DNA of 64,000 bases from Gracilariopsis chorda. Its lineage: Eukaryota > Rhodophyta > Florideophyceae > Gracilariales > Gracilariaceae. The DNA lies in contig NBIV01000244.1 in NCBI GenBank assembly GCA_003194525.1, positions 51,372 through 115,371 on the forward strand, given 5' to 3'. The first letter of the stretch is position 1, and the number at the start of each line of letters is the position of its first letter. Below, one piece after another: positions 45,635 to 56,964 of this stretch. A program made the translations under genes and the position numbers. The notes beneath the pieces were generated by a model, which worked only from the letters and a program-made list of their open reading frames with translations, had not been told where the DNA came from and did no database searches.

Positions 45635-46698
45635 ATGACAAAGCTCAGTACGCATGTTGGTAAGTAGACAATAAACGCAGTTCCGAGAACCGCATTCCAT
45701 TCTAACGCAATGCTTATTCTATAGCTTCCAGCTGTGCGCCCGATACAGCTTCCAACTTGAATTCCAAAGCGCGGCTTGATGCATTAATGACAAGCGATGG
45801 CGATACAAAAGTGAGCAAGATGTGCAAATCTTTTTATCTAGATGTAGAAAGACACACAGGACTGCAAATCACAACTTCCATACCTCGGTTTAGGTTGATA
45901 CACCGTCATGTATACTCAATAGTAGATGCAGAACAGAAAGAAATATATCCTGTGTCTTTTGTTCACAGCTCGAAAATGAAATCTTATCTTTGCAGCGATC
46001 TCATCACTAGCGCCGTTATGGACATGAAACCAAACCAGATTGTATGCTTTTGTCTATGTGATACAGGGTTTTTGCTGTCTGGGTTCTCGAAGCGACAAAA
46101 AAGTTTATCTCAGGAGGAAGAACAATCTTTCTTGTCAATGATGAAGAAGTCGTTTTCTGTTAATGTATCTGGGCATTCCGGTGAGATTCACACGGTACTC
46201 GTTCCTTTGAACCTGCGAAATGAACATTGGGGTTTACTACTAGGAACACGATATATTGATGTTAATGGAAACAAGATAGAGAAGGTAACGGTGTACTTTG
46301 GGGATAGTCTCCGTTTTAAGTGTCCACTGCCTGTCTTGAAGCTTTTTAAGAAAGCATTTGACTACAGCATTCTCCATGAACAAAGTGATGCTATCGTTTC
46401 CCGGAAGAACGTAATACTGGACATCAAGAATTACTACCGTCAAGCGGACAGTTGCAGCTGTGGATGCTACGTAATCTCGTTCTTTACCGAGTTTGCTTCG
46501 GATCAAGGATGCGCTCCGGAGAAAACCTATGCACAGGGATATAGTTATGAGCTCTCCGAGCGATACCGTTGGATGTCGATAAGGAGCCAGCTGGTACATA
46601 CTTTGATGGCTGGTCAGCACTTTGGCACTGAAAAAGTGACAGAAACAAAGGTCAGCGAGTACCGAATTCATCACCGAGAGCACATGTTTGAGACTTGA
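45635..46698 (+). CDS. C48 (Ulp1-like) cysteine protease with a 65-nt intron
   Basis: Model: exon 1 45635-45659 (ATG, 25 nt), intron 45660-45724 (donor TTG|GTAAGT, branch TTCTAAC, acceptor CTATAG|C), exon 2 45725-46698; 332 codons with no stop. Unspliced, no ATG precedes the conserved body in frame. The C-terminal half has the Ulp1 pattern: His in NLRNEHWGLLLG (about codon 172), Asp in VYFGDSLRF, an upstream Gln in YRQADS, and the nucleophile Cys in SCSCGCYVISFF. In Ulp/SENP enzymes this triad cleaves SUMO-like conjugates; in MULEs the role is unknown. The TGA stop is followed nine bases later by the transposase ATG in the same frame, so a fused product or readthrough is conceivable. It appears intact. 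Confidence 0.82.
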
Positions 46699-46707
46699 GC
46701 TCGCGGT

Positions 46708-49700
46708 TTGTCGCGAATGAAAGAAATTCATAGTCAGGCCAGCCAGCAAAACAGAAATTTGAGTCCAGGGTACGAAGTGGCGTATAAAGATGCCACATTC
46801 AAAGGACAGAAGGCACAAACGCCAAAGCGTTCGAAACCTACGAATGGGAGCACTTCTGGGCGCAGAGAAATGGTAGAAGAGCCGGACAATTCTACAGAAT
46901 TCGGCACATTGGAATCTCATAGAAGTGAGTCAGGCACTGGGAACGGCAAAATCGACAGCTACAAGGTTTACACCGAGACGCCTGACAAAATATATATAGA
47001 AAGGAGAGAGGAGAAACAGTCGAGAAGGGAAGCTCGTCTTGAGAAAATTGAGCTGCTGAATAGACGTCTCTCCACGCTGTCTATGAAGCTTGTACCTCGG
47101 AAGATATGCTTTGAAGATAGCTATAATGCAGTTTCTTCCGTAGTTCAAGACCTACTTCTCACAGTTTTCAGTAATGCTGATAACAGTTCTGTGCCGCAGC
47201 TGCAGTTGCTAAATGAAGTGGATCATGTGGACGATCTAGTAGGAATCCTACAGTCACTGGCAACAACGAAAGGTTGGATGTATGGTGTTCACTACTTTCG
47301 AACAGTTTGCAGGAGAGTTAAGGGAAACGATAGGGCTGCTACGGGAAGGATGCCCTGTATTAATTCGAGTTGTCCTTCGAAGATCTCTTTCAACCTCATC
47401 AGACATAAAAAGAAATGGGAGATATCTTATTTTCTGAATCACAACCATAACCCTCTATCAAACATCAGAAAGAAGATTGACAAGCGAGTTGAGATTGTTA
47501 GGCGATCTCTTATCTCGTGCTTTAAGAACTGGAGAAAGGATGGAGTAACAGGGATGACTGAGCCAGATTGGAAGATGTTGGAACAAAGTTTGCTGCCGAG
47601 GAGAGGGTGTCAATTACCAGAAAGACCTTCGAATTGGGATGATGGACGACTGGAAAGAGTGTCTCATGGGAAATCTCTTGAACCAGGTTCAAACAAAGGT
47701 CTGATGTCTAAATTTGCAGTAAACCCACCTCCTTTATCCCATGCGAAGCGCTTTCATCGCGACTCTGAGCAATTGACATCGCTCCAGAATACCAATAAAG
47801 GCTCTATAGATATAAATCTCGGTATTGGAGAATGTGGAGAAGATCCTATCGGGCCTGATGTAGGAGACGTGAGAAGGATTGATGACAATGCTCTCATTGT
47901 AAGAGACGTAGTGGACCAGGGACATAATTCAGGTGTTGTAGAGGACGTATCTGGCTCCAAAAATCCCTCTGCTGTTTTGACGAATGGGAAGGAGCCTTTT
48001 GAGAGTGGCAAAGGATCGCCCGCAGACGACAGACCTGGGCTTTTGGAGAAGCGTGAAGAATTCCATCTGGAAACTTCACTAGAGAACTTGGAGTTGATTG
48101 TAGCAATGGCAACTGAAGTACCTACAGACAAGGTTCCCTTGGAAGAGGATGGGTCGCTTTCCACACGCAGTATTAAATTGGGTGAAGAAAGAAGTTCGGA
48201 AGGTGGTGAAGATCCAATTGAGCTTATAGAACGCTTTCTTGACGACGAAGAAGAGCTCCCTCTCGACTTATTTCATGTCCCTATAGTAGAATTGAACGAC
48301 AATAGTAGAGCTACTGGCCAGATTGACATTCTGGAATTTGACGGGGAGGATATTAAACAGGATGACGACAACAGCCAGACTGGTGAGTAATATCAGAACG
48401 AGGATATAGAAGAGTGCTTTAAGGCTGCTGTTCTTGTATTTCTTCAATCACTCCCTTTGAATTCCCCTGGCCATGATGTTCTGGAGGAGGTTCAACATAT
48501 TGCCGACTGTATGGGATTCTACATATTTGTGAGAACTTCTATCTACGTTGGTTTGAAGGAGAACGAAAGAAAATGTAACGGAGTTGCTGGAGATCAGCGA
48601 GTTCTACAAAAAGGAATTTTGAAGTGCCAGAAGTACAACGATAAGAAAGAGCGTTGTTCTTTTTCGATGACAATCAAGACGGTTTCGGATAGTACTTGTG
48701 GACGAAGCTACGTCGCTGACTTCACAGTGGCGAGGCATACACACCCGTCAACCCAACACGGAGCTGTGAAGTATTTGGCTCCGAAAATGAGAGCCGAGGC
48801 AATTCACATGACGGGAAAGCTACACATGTCTTTCCATGACACAATAAGGTACCTTGAAGACAAGTACAAGAAGCCTATCAATCCCATATCTGCGCGAAAG
48901 CAACTAGGATATGCAGGGTCAGTGAGTAACCCGAAGGACTTGGAGTGCATGCGGTTGAGCGAGATTCTTATTGAGCTCAATAGAGGCGATCCAAGAAACA
49001 AATTTTTCTTTAAGTGTGACTCCGCGGGACGAATGAGGCTGGCTTGCTGGTCATTGAAAGAGTGGTTGGAGGACTACGAACGTTTTGGGATTGTACCTGG
49101 TGTATCAGTTGATTGAAAAGCCATAGCAAATCGATATGGGTATCCACTCTTCACTTTGAATGGAAGAGCAAACGATGGATTCACCTTAACTTTCTTTATG
49201 GGTTTCATTTCAGGAGAAACGACAGCTGACTTCGTTGAGATGCTGTCCTGCTTTAGGTCTATCATTCCAATGTCACCGGCAATGATAACCACGGACCAAA
49301 GCATTCCATGCATCAACGCTGTGGAGCAGGTGTTTGATAGGTCATTTGTGTCTTTAGATGAATGGCATCTTAACCAGAACCAGATGCGCAACGTGACATC
49401 ACGGTGCGCTCATATAAAACGCCAGTCTTGGTGTGACGATATGTCTAGGGACTTGTTCGCTGTGCGAAGATCACGAACCGCACAAAACTTTATGAGACGC
49501 AGGGAGTCTTTTCAAAGGAAGTATTTTGAACATTTCGGGGAAAGACCTCCAGTTTGGTATCGATACCTTTACTTGAAGAAGCCGCACATGGTCTTGAGCT
49601 GTTTTAAAGACCTAGCAGTGCCTAAGAGGTACCTTTTCCAAGGTACTGGCTACACGGAGGCATCCAACTTCGGGTATAAGGCGTACATTCTCTCTAAGAA

Positions 49701-50817
49701 GGTTCCGTTCTCTCATATTCCCTACGAGATGCGTCGACAAACGTTGAAAAGAAAGGACAGGCGCCAGGAAGCTCGCACAAAGTCAGTATCTTCTTTGAGT
49801 AGTAGATTTCAATCTCTACGAGATTGCCAGCTACAGTTACCCAACGAAGTTCTGAACTACCTTCTAGTAGAGTACAACACGTACTCTCTCACTAATTTCA
49901 AAGAGCTGAGCATCGAAAGCGCGAAAAACTTTGCGGTTATCTCAACATCTGTGATCGAGTATGACACCGAGACCTGTTCCGGACTGGTTTTAGAACACGG
50001 GAGCTCAATTGGCCCAGTCGCGCGATTCGAACTGCAACAACGAAGACCCCGGACCTCTTCATCCGCGATCTCGCAGCAACAGTCAAGACCAGCTGTCGTT
50101 TTGTTTGCAACTACGGTCACTCCTACGGATAATGGCCCAGAAAGCGGTCTTCTTGCATCATGCACCTGTCACATGTCACTAACAATGGTGTTTCCATGTA
50201 GACACATTGTGAGATGTGCATATGTATACCCAGAAGAACTTCTAAGACTACCAGATCTAAGTCACGTTTTGGATGACTGCATCCCCATTCATCACCTTTT
50301 TGATAGTTACTGGAAAGCATCTGGTCGCGGAATCTCTGTTGAAGATACAAGCGAAGTACGAAAGCAGGCAGGAGTGTATAAAGGAGAAGAGTTAGAACAG
50401 CTGCTGCACAAATCCGCTACAAATGAAACTGATATTGATTTCGATGACATACTGTGCAAAAAGGAAGACGCTGAGGTGCAGAACTACGTTACCAGAGCAG
50501 CTGGAATCGCGCTATTTGATCAATGCCACAGACTTGCATCAAGCATGACTATGAATGCGGTCGAGCGCGTTCACCAGCTCTTGGAAAAAGTCCGGGACGT
50601 ACTATCTCAAGGATCGCTACCACCACTTTCTTTAGTCTCAGACTTAGAGAGCCTTCCTGGTTTGCAAAGAGAATTCGTTGTGACTTCCGGTTCTGGACCT
50701 GAAAAACACACGATGATCAAACCACCGAATAAAGGTTATGTTAGAATGAAACGCAGAATTAAAGGATATACGGAGAGTTTCAACTCAAAGAGGAAACGCA
50801 CGTCTTCTTCATCTTAG
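46708..50817 (+). pseudogene. FAR1/MULE-type transposase with SWIM finger, two nonsense codons
   Basis: A single frame of 1369 codons plus stop, interrupted only by TAA (48388-48390) and TGA (49114-49116). In order: a coiled-coil (RREARLEKIELLNRRLSTLS), a FAR1/WRKY-GCM1-type zinc domain (VCRRVKGNDR, then CINSSCPSK and FLNHNHNP), a long acidic linker, a second zinc domain (VRTSIYVGLKENERKCNG, then CSFSM and ARHTHPS), then the MULE DDE core. The first Asp at 49111-49113 is followed directly by the TGA, where relatives often have Trp. The second Asp is in AMITTDQSIPC, then DEWHLNQNQ. A SWIM finger CTCHMSLTMVFPCRHIV (C-x-C-xn-C-x-H) and a basic tail (KRKRTSSSS) close it. Only these two point mutations separate it from an open frame. 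Confidence 0.88.
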
Positions 50818-51597
50818 GAGCTTAGAGAGGCATCTCAGGAATCATCGCAACCGCAATCGATTCCTTCTTCTGCTGATATAGACAGAGCACAGCGAAAGGC
50901 TTTGAGCATAGTTGAAAATATTTCAAGATAGTAGAAGTTGTTAGTAGTTGGATCTAAGTAAATTATTTTTGCAATAGCTTTCAAGTAGAGTATGTGAAAC
51001 AAATTTGACAGGAGTGAGGCGTACGAACATGCGAAGGGCTGCGGAAACGCATCTTAGTAGAAAGAACAGTAAGGCAGCGCTGTTACCATACGCGGATGTG
51101 TGCGGTAGTGAAGAAGAAAGAGCGAAAGGTGGATTGCGAGAAAACAATGACATGCACAGACGCGTCAATGTAAAAAATAGCGTAGAGCGCCGCTTTTCCA
51201 GTACGTAGCTGTAGACAATAGTGCGTGAAAGATACAAAGAAGAAGATGAATTGTATGATAAACGAGAGACCTTGAATTTGCCTTGCGTAGATGCAGCAAA
51301 TGAATTTTTCTTTCCGCCATACTGGAAGGACAGTAGAAGGAGCAATCAAGCACCTCACAGAAGAAAGGTGAAAGAAAAGTGTAGAAGTTACAAAAGCAAG
51401 ATTGTAAGACGACGGAAGACGCAAAAAGACCAGTGCAAATCTCACAGAAACATAAAGCAGATACGAAAGTAGTTTGGGTAAAGAGTAATACGGAATTAGT
51501 TGTATATAAATGCAAGAACACCTTTGACAACAGGAAATAGTAACAGTGGTCTGTAGGAATCTGATAGGAATGAAAATGGTGAGGGAAATGGGTGAAG
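50818..51597. other. MULE 3' subterminal region
   Basis: Between the transposase stop and the right inverted repeat. Open frames on the minus strand (51850-51083) extend into the repeat and show no domain. I see no further gene. Confidence 0.4.
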
Positions 51598-51942
51598 GAA
51601 GAAGCAGGATTAGTGCGTGACGGTGACGCCAGGGATCTGGCAATCCATGCCGGAGATCTGGGAATCGACAGCGGCAGTAACCGTGGGCTGGTGTGCTCTC
51701 AGTTAACGCGATGAAAGATAAAGATGGCTGAGCACTTGGCGCATAGGGGTACGTTGTTGCTGGTTTGAGTTGCTCATTTTTGTTATATTGGTCTACTGGG
51801 GCAATAAGGGGCTGTGATTGGCCGCAGCAAAATGTGCATATGCGGGCCATTGAGCTGTATCAGTTTTCTGGAGAGCTCGTGCTGAGCTGTTCCTTTTCAG
51901 TCAACTTCTTACGCCGGCTACGCCGTGTAGATTATCCCTTGG
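51598..51942 (-). repeat. MULE right terminal inverted repeat
   Basis: Inverted copy of 45187-45531, ending in TTATCCCTTGG at 51942. Open frames that look like matching proteins at both ends (MSCSFLFYWSTGAIRG and MSCSFLLYWSTGAIRG) are only this repeat translated. Confidence 0.92.
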
Positions 51943-51947
51943 CCCTC

Positions 51948-51956
51948 CGATGGGCG
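51948..51956. repeat. Candidate MULE target duplication, right
   Basis: CGATGGGCG, matching TGATGGGCG at 45178-45186, but separated from the right repeat by CCCTC (51943-51947). Confidence 0.5.
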
Positions 51957-52233
51957 TGTGATAAGTTGTGCACGTGTCTAATTGACAGAAGACGTTGTAA
52001 TTGAACATGAGCGCAGATCCGAATTGATCATAGCACGACGCGATAGCTGACAACGTGAAAGGTCAGACAGAAGACGCTTATGCGATGAAAGAAAGGGCGC
52101 GTGCATATGATATAAGAGGAGCAGAGATGCGCGACGTAAAGAAAGGAGAGGGCCAAGAGAGAAAGAGGGCGTACTCCGAGCATTTGTGCTTTCTACAGTG
52201 TCCTTAGATTAAATATTCTCCCGAGCAATTGAA
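51957..52233 (+). promoter_or_regulatory. Leader or LTR remnant upstream of copia 2 gag
   Basis: 277 bp between the MULE and the copia 2 gag ATG, purine-rich towards the 3' end, with a TATA-like ATGATATAAGAGG near 52108. It probably holds the transcription start and untranslated leader of copia 2. If the element had a 5' LTR, its left part was displaced by or lost with the MULE insertion; no repeat partner was found after 56.05 kb. Confidence 0.35.
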
Positions 52234-53450
52234 ATGACGACTTTACAAACCACAGTTATGGGCCCAGCGCCACAATCATCAGCAAACCTGCTTGAGCCAC
52301 CGCGACTGGAATCTACGACTGACAAATATCTATGGCGACAAGGTGTGAGAATATGGGCAAAGAGAGTACTTGGTTACGCTGAAGGAGGAGATAATCGAGC
52401 TAAAGGAGTTTCCAACACGTTATGTCTAACTTTATACTCGTGCATGAACTACGGATATCAGCAACTCATAAACAGGTCTGTAGATGCAGGGGAAATATGC
52501 ATGCAAACAAACAACAATACACCGAATGTAGAAAGACTCGCAGAGCTGGAAAAGGTTATCTGCTTAGTTGCTAAGGACTCGGTATCAGATTCTGTGAGGC
52601 GCAAGGTCAAGATGGTCAGGACGATTCATAACTGCATAAGAGGGAATAAGGAAAGCTTCAGTAGATATGCAGACCGTTTCTACGGTCATGCACAGGCATA
52701 CCTCAATCTATCTGGAGGGAGAGATGATGGTCAGGATAGTCAAACCTTTGCGATGGTACTATTGGAGAATGCGAACCTCTCAACAGTCACTTTCAATAAC
52801 GTAGTATCTACGCTAATCGCAGCTGCAAGAGTCAACCCCAACCCTACTGAAAAGTACCACTGTATATCAGCCACAACGCTCAGTCTACTGAAAAAGATCT
52901 TAACAAAGATCGTAGATCCTACCAGTCAACAAATCCAGACGGAAACTAACTTAACCCAAGAAACGGTACCAGAAAAACTCAATTCCCAAGAAGTCAGAGA
53001 ATGCCACCGAACCATCGAGAATATTATGAACCCAAACAAGTTTTGTATGACGGAAAAATCAGAGGTATCCTTTATACGCCTTAAGGATGCAGTAACAATC
53101 ATAAAAGATCTACAAACGGAATGCAGTGAAGACGATAATGCGATTCCTGATTCAGCAGAAGAAGCGAAACTCGTGAAGACAATGATTGCAGGAAGAGGGT
53201 ACCAGACATCCGGATTTCATCAAAAACGCGGACCTTTTCGGAAGAAAGGAAATTGTTGGGCATGCGGTAAGCCAGACCATCAATGGAAAGATCGGAAATG
53301 TTAGATGCATCCACTAAATAGAAAGAGGCCAAACAACGAACCAGATGATCAGAAGTGGAATAAGAAGCATAAGACAGACGATGAACCGGATGATGCTGAC
53401 AGAACCGAAGCAAAAAAGCCGCAACAGAAGCAGTATTTTCAGTAAGTAGG
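52234..53450 (+). pseudogene. Copia 2 gag
   Basis: From ATG 52234 the frame runs 356 codons to TAG at 53302-53304, then stays open in the same frame to TAA near 53443. The N-terminus is MTTLQTTVMGPAPQSSAN. The middle is helical (VRTIHNCIRGNKESFSRYAD). A zinc knuckle CWACGKPDHQWKDRKC (C-x2-C-x4-H-x5-C) lies immediately before the TAG, followed by a basic, Lys/Asp-rich tail (RKRPNNEPDDQKWNKKHK). It could give a functional Gag up to the knuckle if the TAG is the true end. The pol frame starts 10-20 nt later in a different frame. Confidence 0.85.
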
Positions 53451-53453
53451 ATC

Positions 53454-56054
53454 GGTAAGCCCCAACCAGATCCTAACCCAATCTTAGACGAAGGGGCTCC
53501 AATATCAACAGGGGGTATAGTCACCGCGGCCCGTATCTGCGACATACTTGGGATAAGACTGAACCTCGACCCACCGCGAGAAGAATACTTACAAGGATGG
53601 GGTCCGAACGGCATAAACGCTAAACCAATTAAATGCTCCTGGACGCTCACCGTCAATGACGAAGCATCCAAAACTTTGGCACTGACATTTGACCTAACTG
53701 ACGGCGATGATCCACTTATTGTCGGTCTGGACATCAAATAGCACTCAGATACAATCAACAGGGGGGCATACCGAAAACTCATCATCGAAAGACCGGAAGA
53801 CAAAGGACCGCGCATCTTACCAACATACATATATATCATCGGATGCGATAAACGACTGAGGGTACTCATCGTCCCACAACCGAACACAATGAGAATGTCC
53901 AAGATGTTACTAACTAGTTCCAACCCGAATCGTGCACGAGCTATGAAGACGCTTGCGAAACGCATACACAGATACACTCATGCACCGGCACACGAGATAA
54001 AGAGTATCTGTAAGGACGCGGGAATCCTCGATAAACCGCTGAAACAAGCAATAGAAGAAACATCAAACGCATGCGACATATGTGCACAATCCGGACAACC
54101 ACCACGAACCAGGAAAATATCATTGACCCACGTGAACGAAGAGTTCAATCAGGAAGTACAGATCGACTTTTTCTTCGTACAGATCAACAATGAGCAGCGG
54201 AATGTGATCCACATCACAGACACAGGCACGGGATACTCGGAAACCACTATCGTAACGAACAGATCCGCAGTCACTATCCTCAAGGAAATAGAATCCATAT
54301 GGATATGCCGACATGGATGCCCACTAAGACTATCAGCCGACGACGAATACAACTCACCAGCACTCAGAGCATTCTGCATAAGTAACAACATCCAATACCG
54401 ACCACGACCAGCTAGAAGGCATAACAAATTGGGAATAGTTGAACGGAAAAACCAATCGATTAAGAGAATCATCGAGAAGATCAACAAAGAGGAATCTCAA
54501 GATGATCACCGCACAATCCTTACCAGGGCCACATTTCTATCGAACATATTCTCCGGTTCAACCATTCTAAGCTCCTTTGAACTCGTGAAAGGCTACAGCC
54601 CGTCACTTCTCGGAATACCAACCAAGGTTATATCACAGGAAATCCTCAACGCACATAAAGAACAAGTAGCAAACAGAGCGATACACAGACTTCTGAAGAC
54701 ACGATCCCCGATTACTACCACCGCTCACATGCTACCTCAAGGAAGACTGATCTACGCTTTCATCAGACCATCACGCGGCACATAATATTGGGTGAAAGCT
54801 GAAGTAATCGATCCCAGGGATCATTACGTTGTGGCAAGGAGGACGAGACAGGGTAAACCAATGAAGATTGCATATGAAGACATTCGACTAGTACCAGAGA
54901 ATTCTCTGGCAGCCGAACTGATGCAAGACACATTGGAAGACGCCCTCGGATACAACAATGAATCACCGAAAGCAGGGGGGAGAGAAGAGATCTCGGAGAC
55001 CGACCAAGAACACGAAGTGCTTTCGGTGAACACTCATTTGATATCATCACGAAGGACCGGCGATGAGTCTGAGCACCGGGATATTGGCATACACGCTAAA
55101 AGGAGAACAGAACAGAAAGTACCAACAGAAAATGAGTTGAGCTCCGAAAAACAGAGAGTACTGACAAACATATTCGAACATGTTGGAACTAAACAACTCA
55201 ACAGGAACGACCTGTCATTCGCACCACCCTGGATTCTCGACGATGCATTCGAAAAAGAACACAACAACAACTGGGTAAACGCTTACACACCAATACCAGA
55301 AAGTGAGGTAGAAAAGAACGCAAACGTAATTACATCTCATGTCGTATACAAAGTGAAGACGGACGAAGACGGCCAGCGCATGATGAAGGCGAGGATAGTA
55401 CCACACGGCAACAGGGACAAGGAAAAGGACGAGATCCGTAAAGATTCGGCCACTGTGCAGCTAGACATCGTTCGACTTCTTCTCTCACTCACAACGTTCT
55501 TGGGCTTTAGACTCCCAGCGATTGATATCACGGGGGCCTACCTTCAGAGCGGCCCAATCAGGAGAGATATATTTGTTCGTCCACCGAGAGAATGGAACGG
55601 AGCACGAGGGATATTATGGAAGCTTATTAAGCTACTGTACGGCATCGTTGAGGCAGGAAGACAATGGATGAAGGTCGTAGAGCACTGGATGCTAACACAT
55701 GGCGGCCTCGAACGCGTACTAGGCATTGTGCAATTATACGTTAAACGTAGGGAGGGCAAGATTATACTCATTATCGCCAAACTCACCGACGATTTTCTCA
55801 TTTCTGGTAACATCGGAGATTCGAAACAATTCATCACGAGCATAGGGAAGAGATTCGTGATCGGAAAGACAGTAATCGATGGGAAAATATTAATCAGCGG
55901 GTGTGAGATAAAACAAGACAGGCTAGGAACAATAACGATGTCAATGCACAGGTACATGAAAAGACTGAAGCTTATACATCTTGAGAGAAAGAGAAGGAAA
56001 GAAGTACACTCCATAGTGACAGAAAGCGAGAAGAAGATGTTTAGATCTCTTTGA
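53454..56054 (+). pseudogene. Copia 2 pol: protease, integrase, RT
   Basis: One frame with two nonsense codons (TAG at 53739, TAA at 54783). The protease is PNPILDEGAPISTGG, then GDDPLIVGLDIK. The integrase finger is HAPAHEIKSICK through CDICAQSG, with core Asp in EVQIDFFFVQ, Asp in LSADDEYNSP and Glu in LGIVERKNQS, so the DDE triad is intact. After the connection (AYEDIRLVPENSLAAEL) RT follows (55200-56000): AIDITGAYLQSGPIRRDIFV, then IIAKLTDDFLISGN at about 55783, where the usual Y-V-D-D is T-D-D. The frame ends at 56054 in SEKKMFRSL; the RNase H region beyond is missing because the family-A element starts there. Confidence 0.88.
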
Positions 56055-56056
56055 AG

Positions 56057-56870
56057 TGCAACGCCCTCAGGGAGGGATTCTGGGTACTTGAACGCTTTCC
56101 CGATATTATCGGTTGTGTAGTGTGTATATGAACTACGCCCCACAATGGTGGGTATGGACACGTGGGACACGGTTTTGGGTCAATTGGCGGTTGGCCACAG
56201 TAGTGGATGTTGCCACGGAATGTGGAGTATTTTAGTTAATTTTATTTATTATTTTCACACCCATTTCTGGGAAGCTAGTACTTAGTGCGACGGCGCACTG
56301 CCGTCGCACCAGTAAACCTTCCCCAACAAGGGACCCCAACCTGGGGAATTGGCTCTGAGCTTTACCGCCTCCGCGTGTTCCCAACTCCTCCTTGGAGGGA
56401 AGCACCGTAGTGTACGGAAGTTCACCCCCCTTGCACATCTAAAGGAGACCCATCATTGGGAGTACTAATTGTTCCAATCATATTGGTGTTTCGCCCTGTA
56501 TAGGGAGCCCTGTCCACCGGCATTGCCGTATCTACTCGTCGCTCTCGCGACCCACCTCGTCCTTCCTCTTTCCCCTTTTTAGGGTAGCACCTCCCGCTAT
56601 CCGCGGCCCTCGTGTGCGCATCCGCTCACACACCCCCACTTACGTGGAAACATACCTCTACTGAGGATCACACCCCGCTCACGCGGATACCGATTCTTCG
56701 CCTTCACCTCCCTGCGCGAGTCGCGACCGGTGTCCCTGGTCTTACAAACCGGCTTCGCCGTGACACCTCTGGGAGGGCTCTACCCAACTGGGTTCACCTC
56801 GTGAGAGGAAGATCCCGGACGTCTTTCGGTGTTTTTCCCCTTTGGGGCATTGCACCACAAAGTGGTCTCC
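56057..56870 (+). repeat. 5' LTR and leader of A2
   Basis: It begins near TGCAACGCCCTCAGGGAGGG, directly after the broken end of copia 2. It shares blocks with the two orphan LTRs (AT-rich TTTTAGTTAATTTTATTTATT at 56232; GGCTCTGAGCTTTACCGCC; CCCAACTCCTCC). The LTR end is not fixed: TGGTCTCCCAACC at 56863 could be a primer-binding site. Perfect hairpins occur roughly every 30-40 nt, among them 56064-56076, 56285-56309, 56334-56346, 56405-56417, 56538-56551 and 56854-56866. Confidence 0.65.
56285..56309 (+). promoter_or_regulatory. 10-bp perfect stem-loop in the A2 LTR
   Basis: GTGCGACGGC (56285-56294) pairs perfectly with GCCGTCGCAC (56300-56309) around GCACT. It lies just downstream of the AT-rich promoter-like block, so it would sit near the 5' end of the element RNA. 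The function is unknown; an RNA packaging or translation-control stem is possible. Confidence 0.55.
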
Positions 56871-56964
56871 CAACCTAGAATCGGTTTTTGTTTTCCCTCT
56901 TACGAGGTTTGTTTTTATTTACCGGAAGTTCCGTGATCGTTTCCCGTCGTAACGGTATTTTCTC

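Larger units (their letters stand above)
45187..51942 (+). mobile_element. MULE with 345-bp TIRs, C48 protease and transposase
   Basis: 6756 bp. Long terminal inverted repeats of equal length (345 bp) bound a C48 protease gene (45635-46698) and a FAR1/MULE/SWIM transposase (46708-50817) on the same strand. Plant KI-MULE and CUMULE elements are known to pair a C48 protease with a Mutator transposase; this is the same concept. The element separates two unrelated, oppositely oriented copia copies. Confidence 0.88.

Noticed and set aside
48382..48395. GTGAGT at the premature TAA as a splice donor removing the stop
   Set aside because: The sequence just after it (EECFKAAVL) is conserved as protein in the 33.98 kb copy, so it is coding and not intron.
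49114..49116. TGA read as Trp by an alternative genetic code
   Set aside because: TGA also ends the C48 frame and appears as an ordinary nonsense change in element B, while TAA and TAG breaks occur in the same elements. Simple decay explains it.
51083..51850. 255-codon minus-strand ORF in the MULE 3' region
   Set aside because: It runs into the inverted repeat, has no domain and is biased by A/G-rich opposite-strand composition.
44999..52004. Matching small proteins at both ends (MSCSFLFYWSTG...) as a duplicated gene, or as LTRs of the two copia elements
   Set aside because: The similarity is DNA-level, inverted, exactly 345 bp long and stops at a candidate target duplication; sequences beyond it are unrelated on the two sides. 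It is the MULE terminal inverted repeat.
56285..56907. Leader hairpins of A2 as bacterial-type terminators or a CRISPR array
   Set aside because: Stems differ in sequence, spacing is irregular, no T-run follows them and the context is a eukaryotic retroelement.
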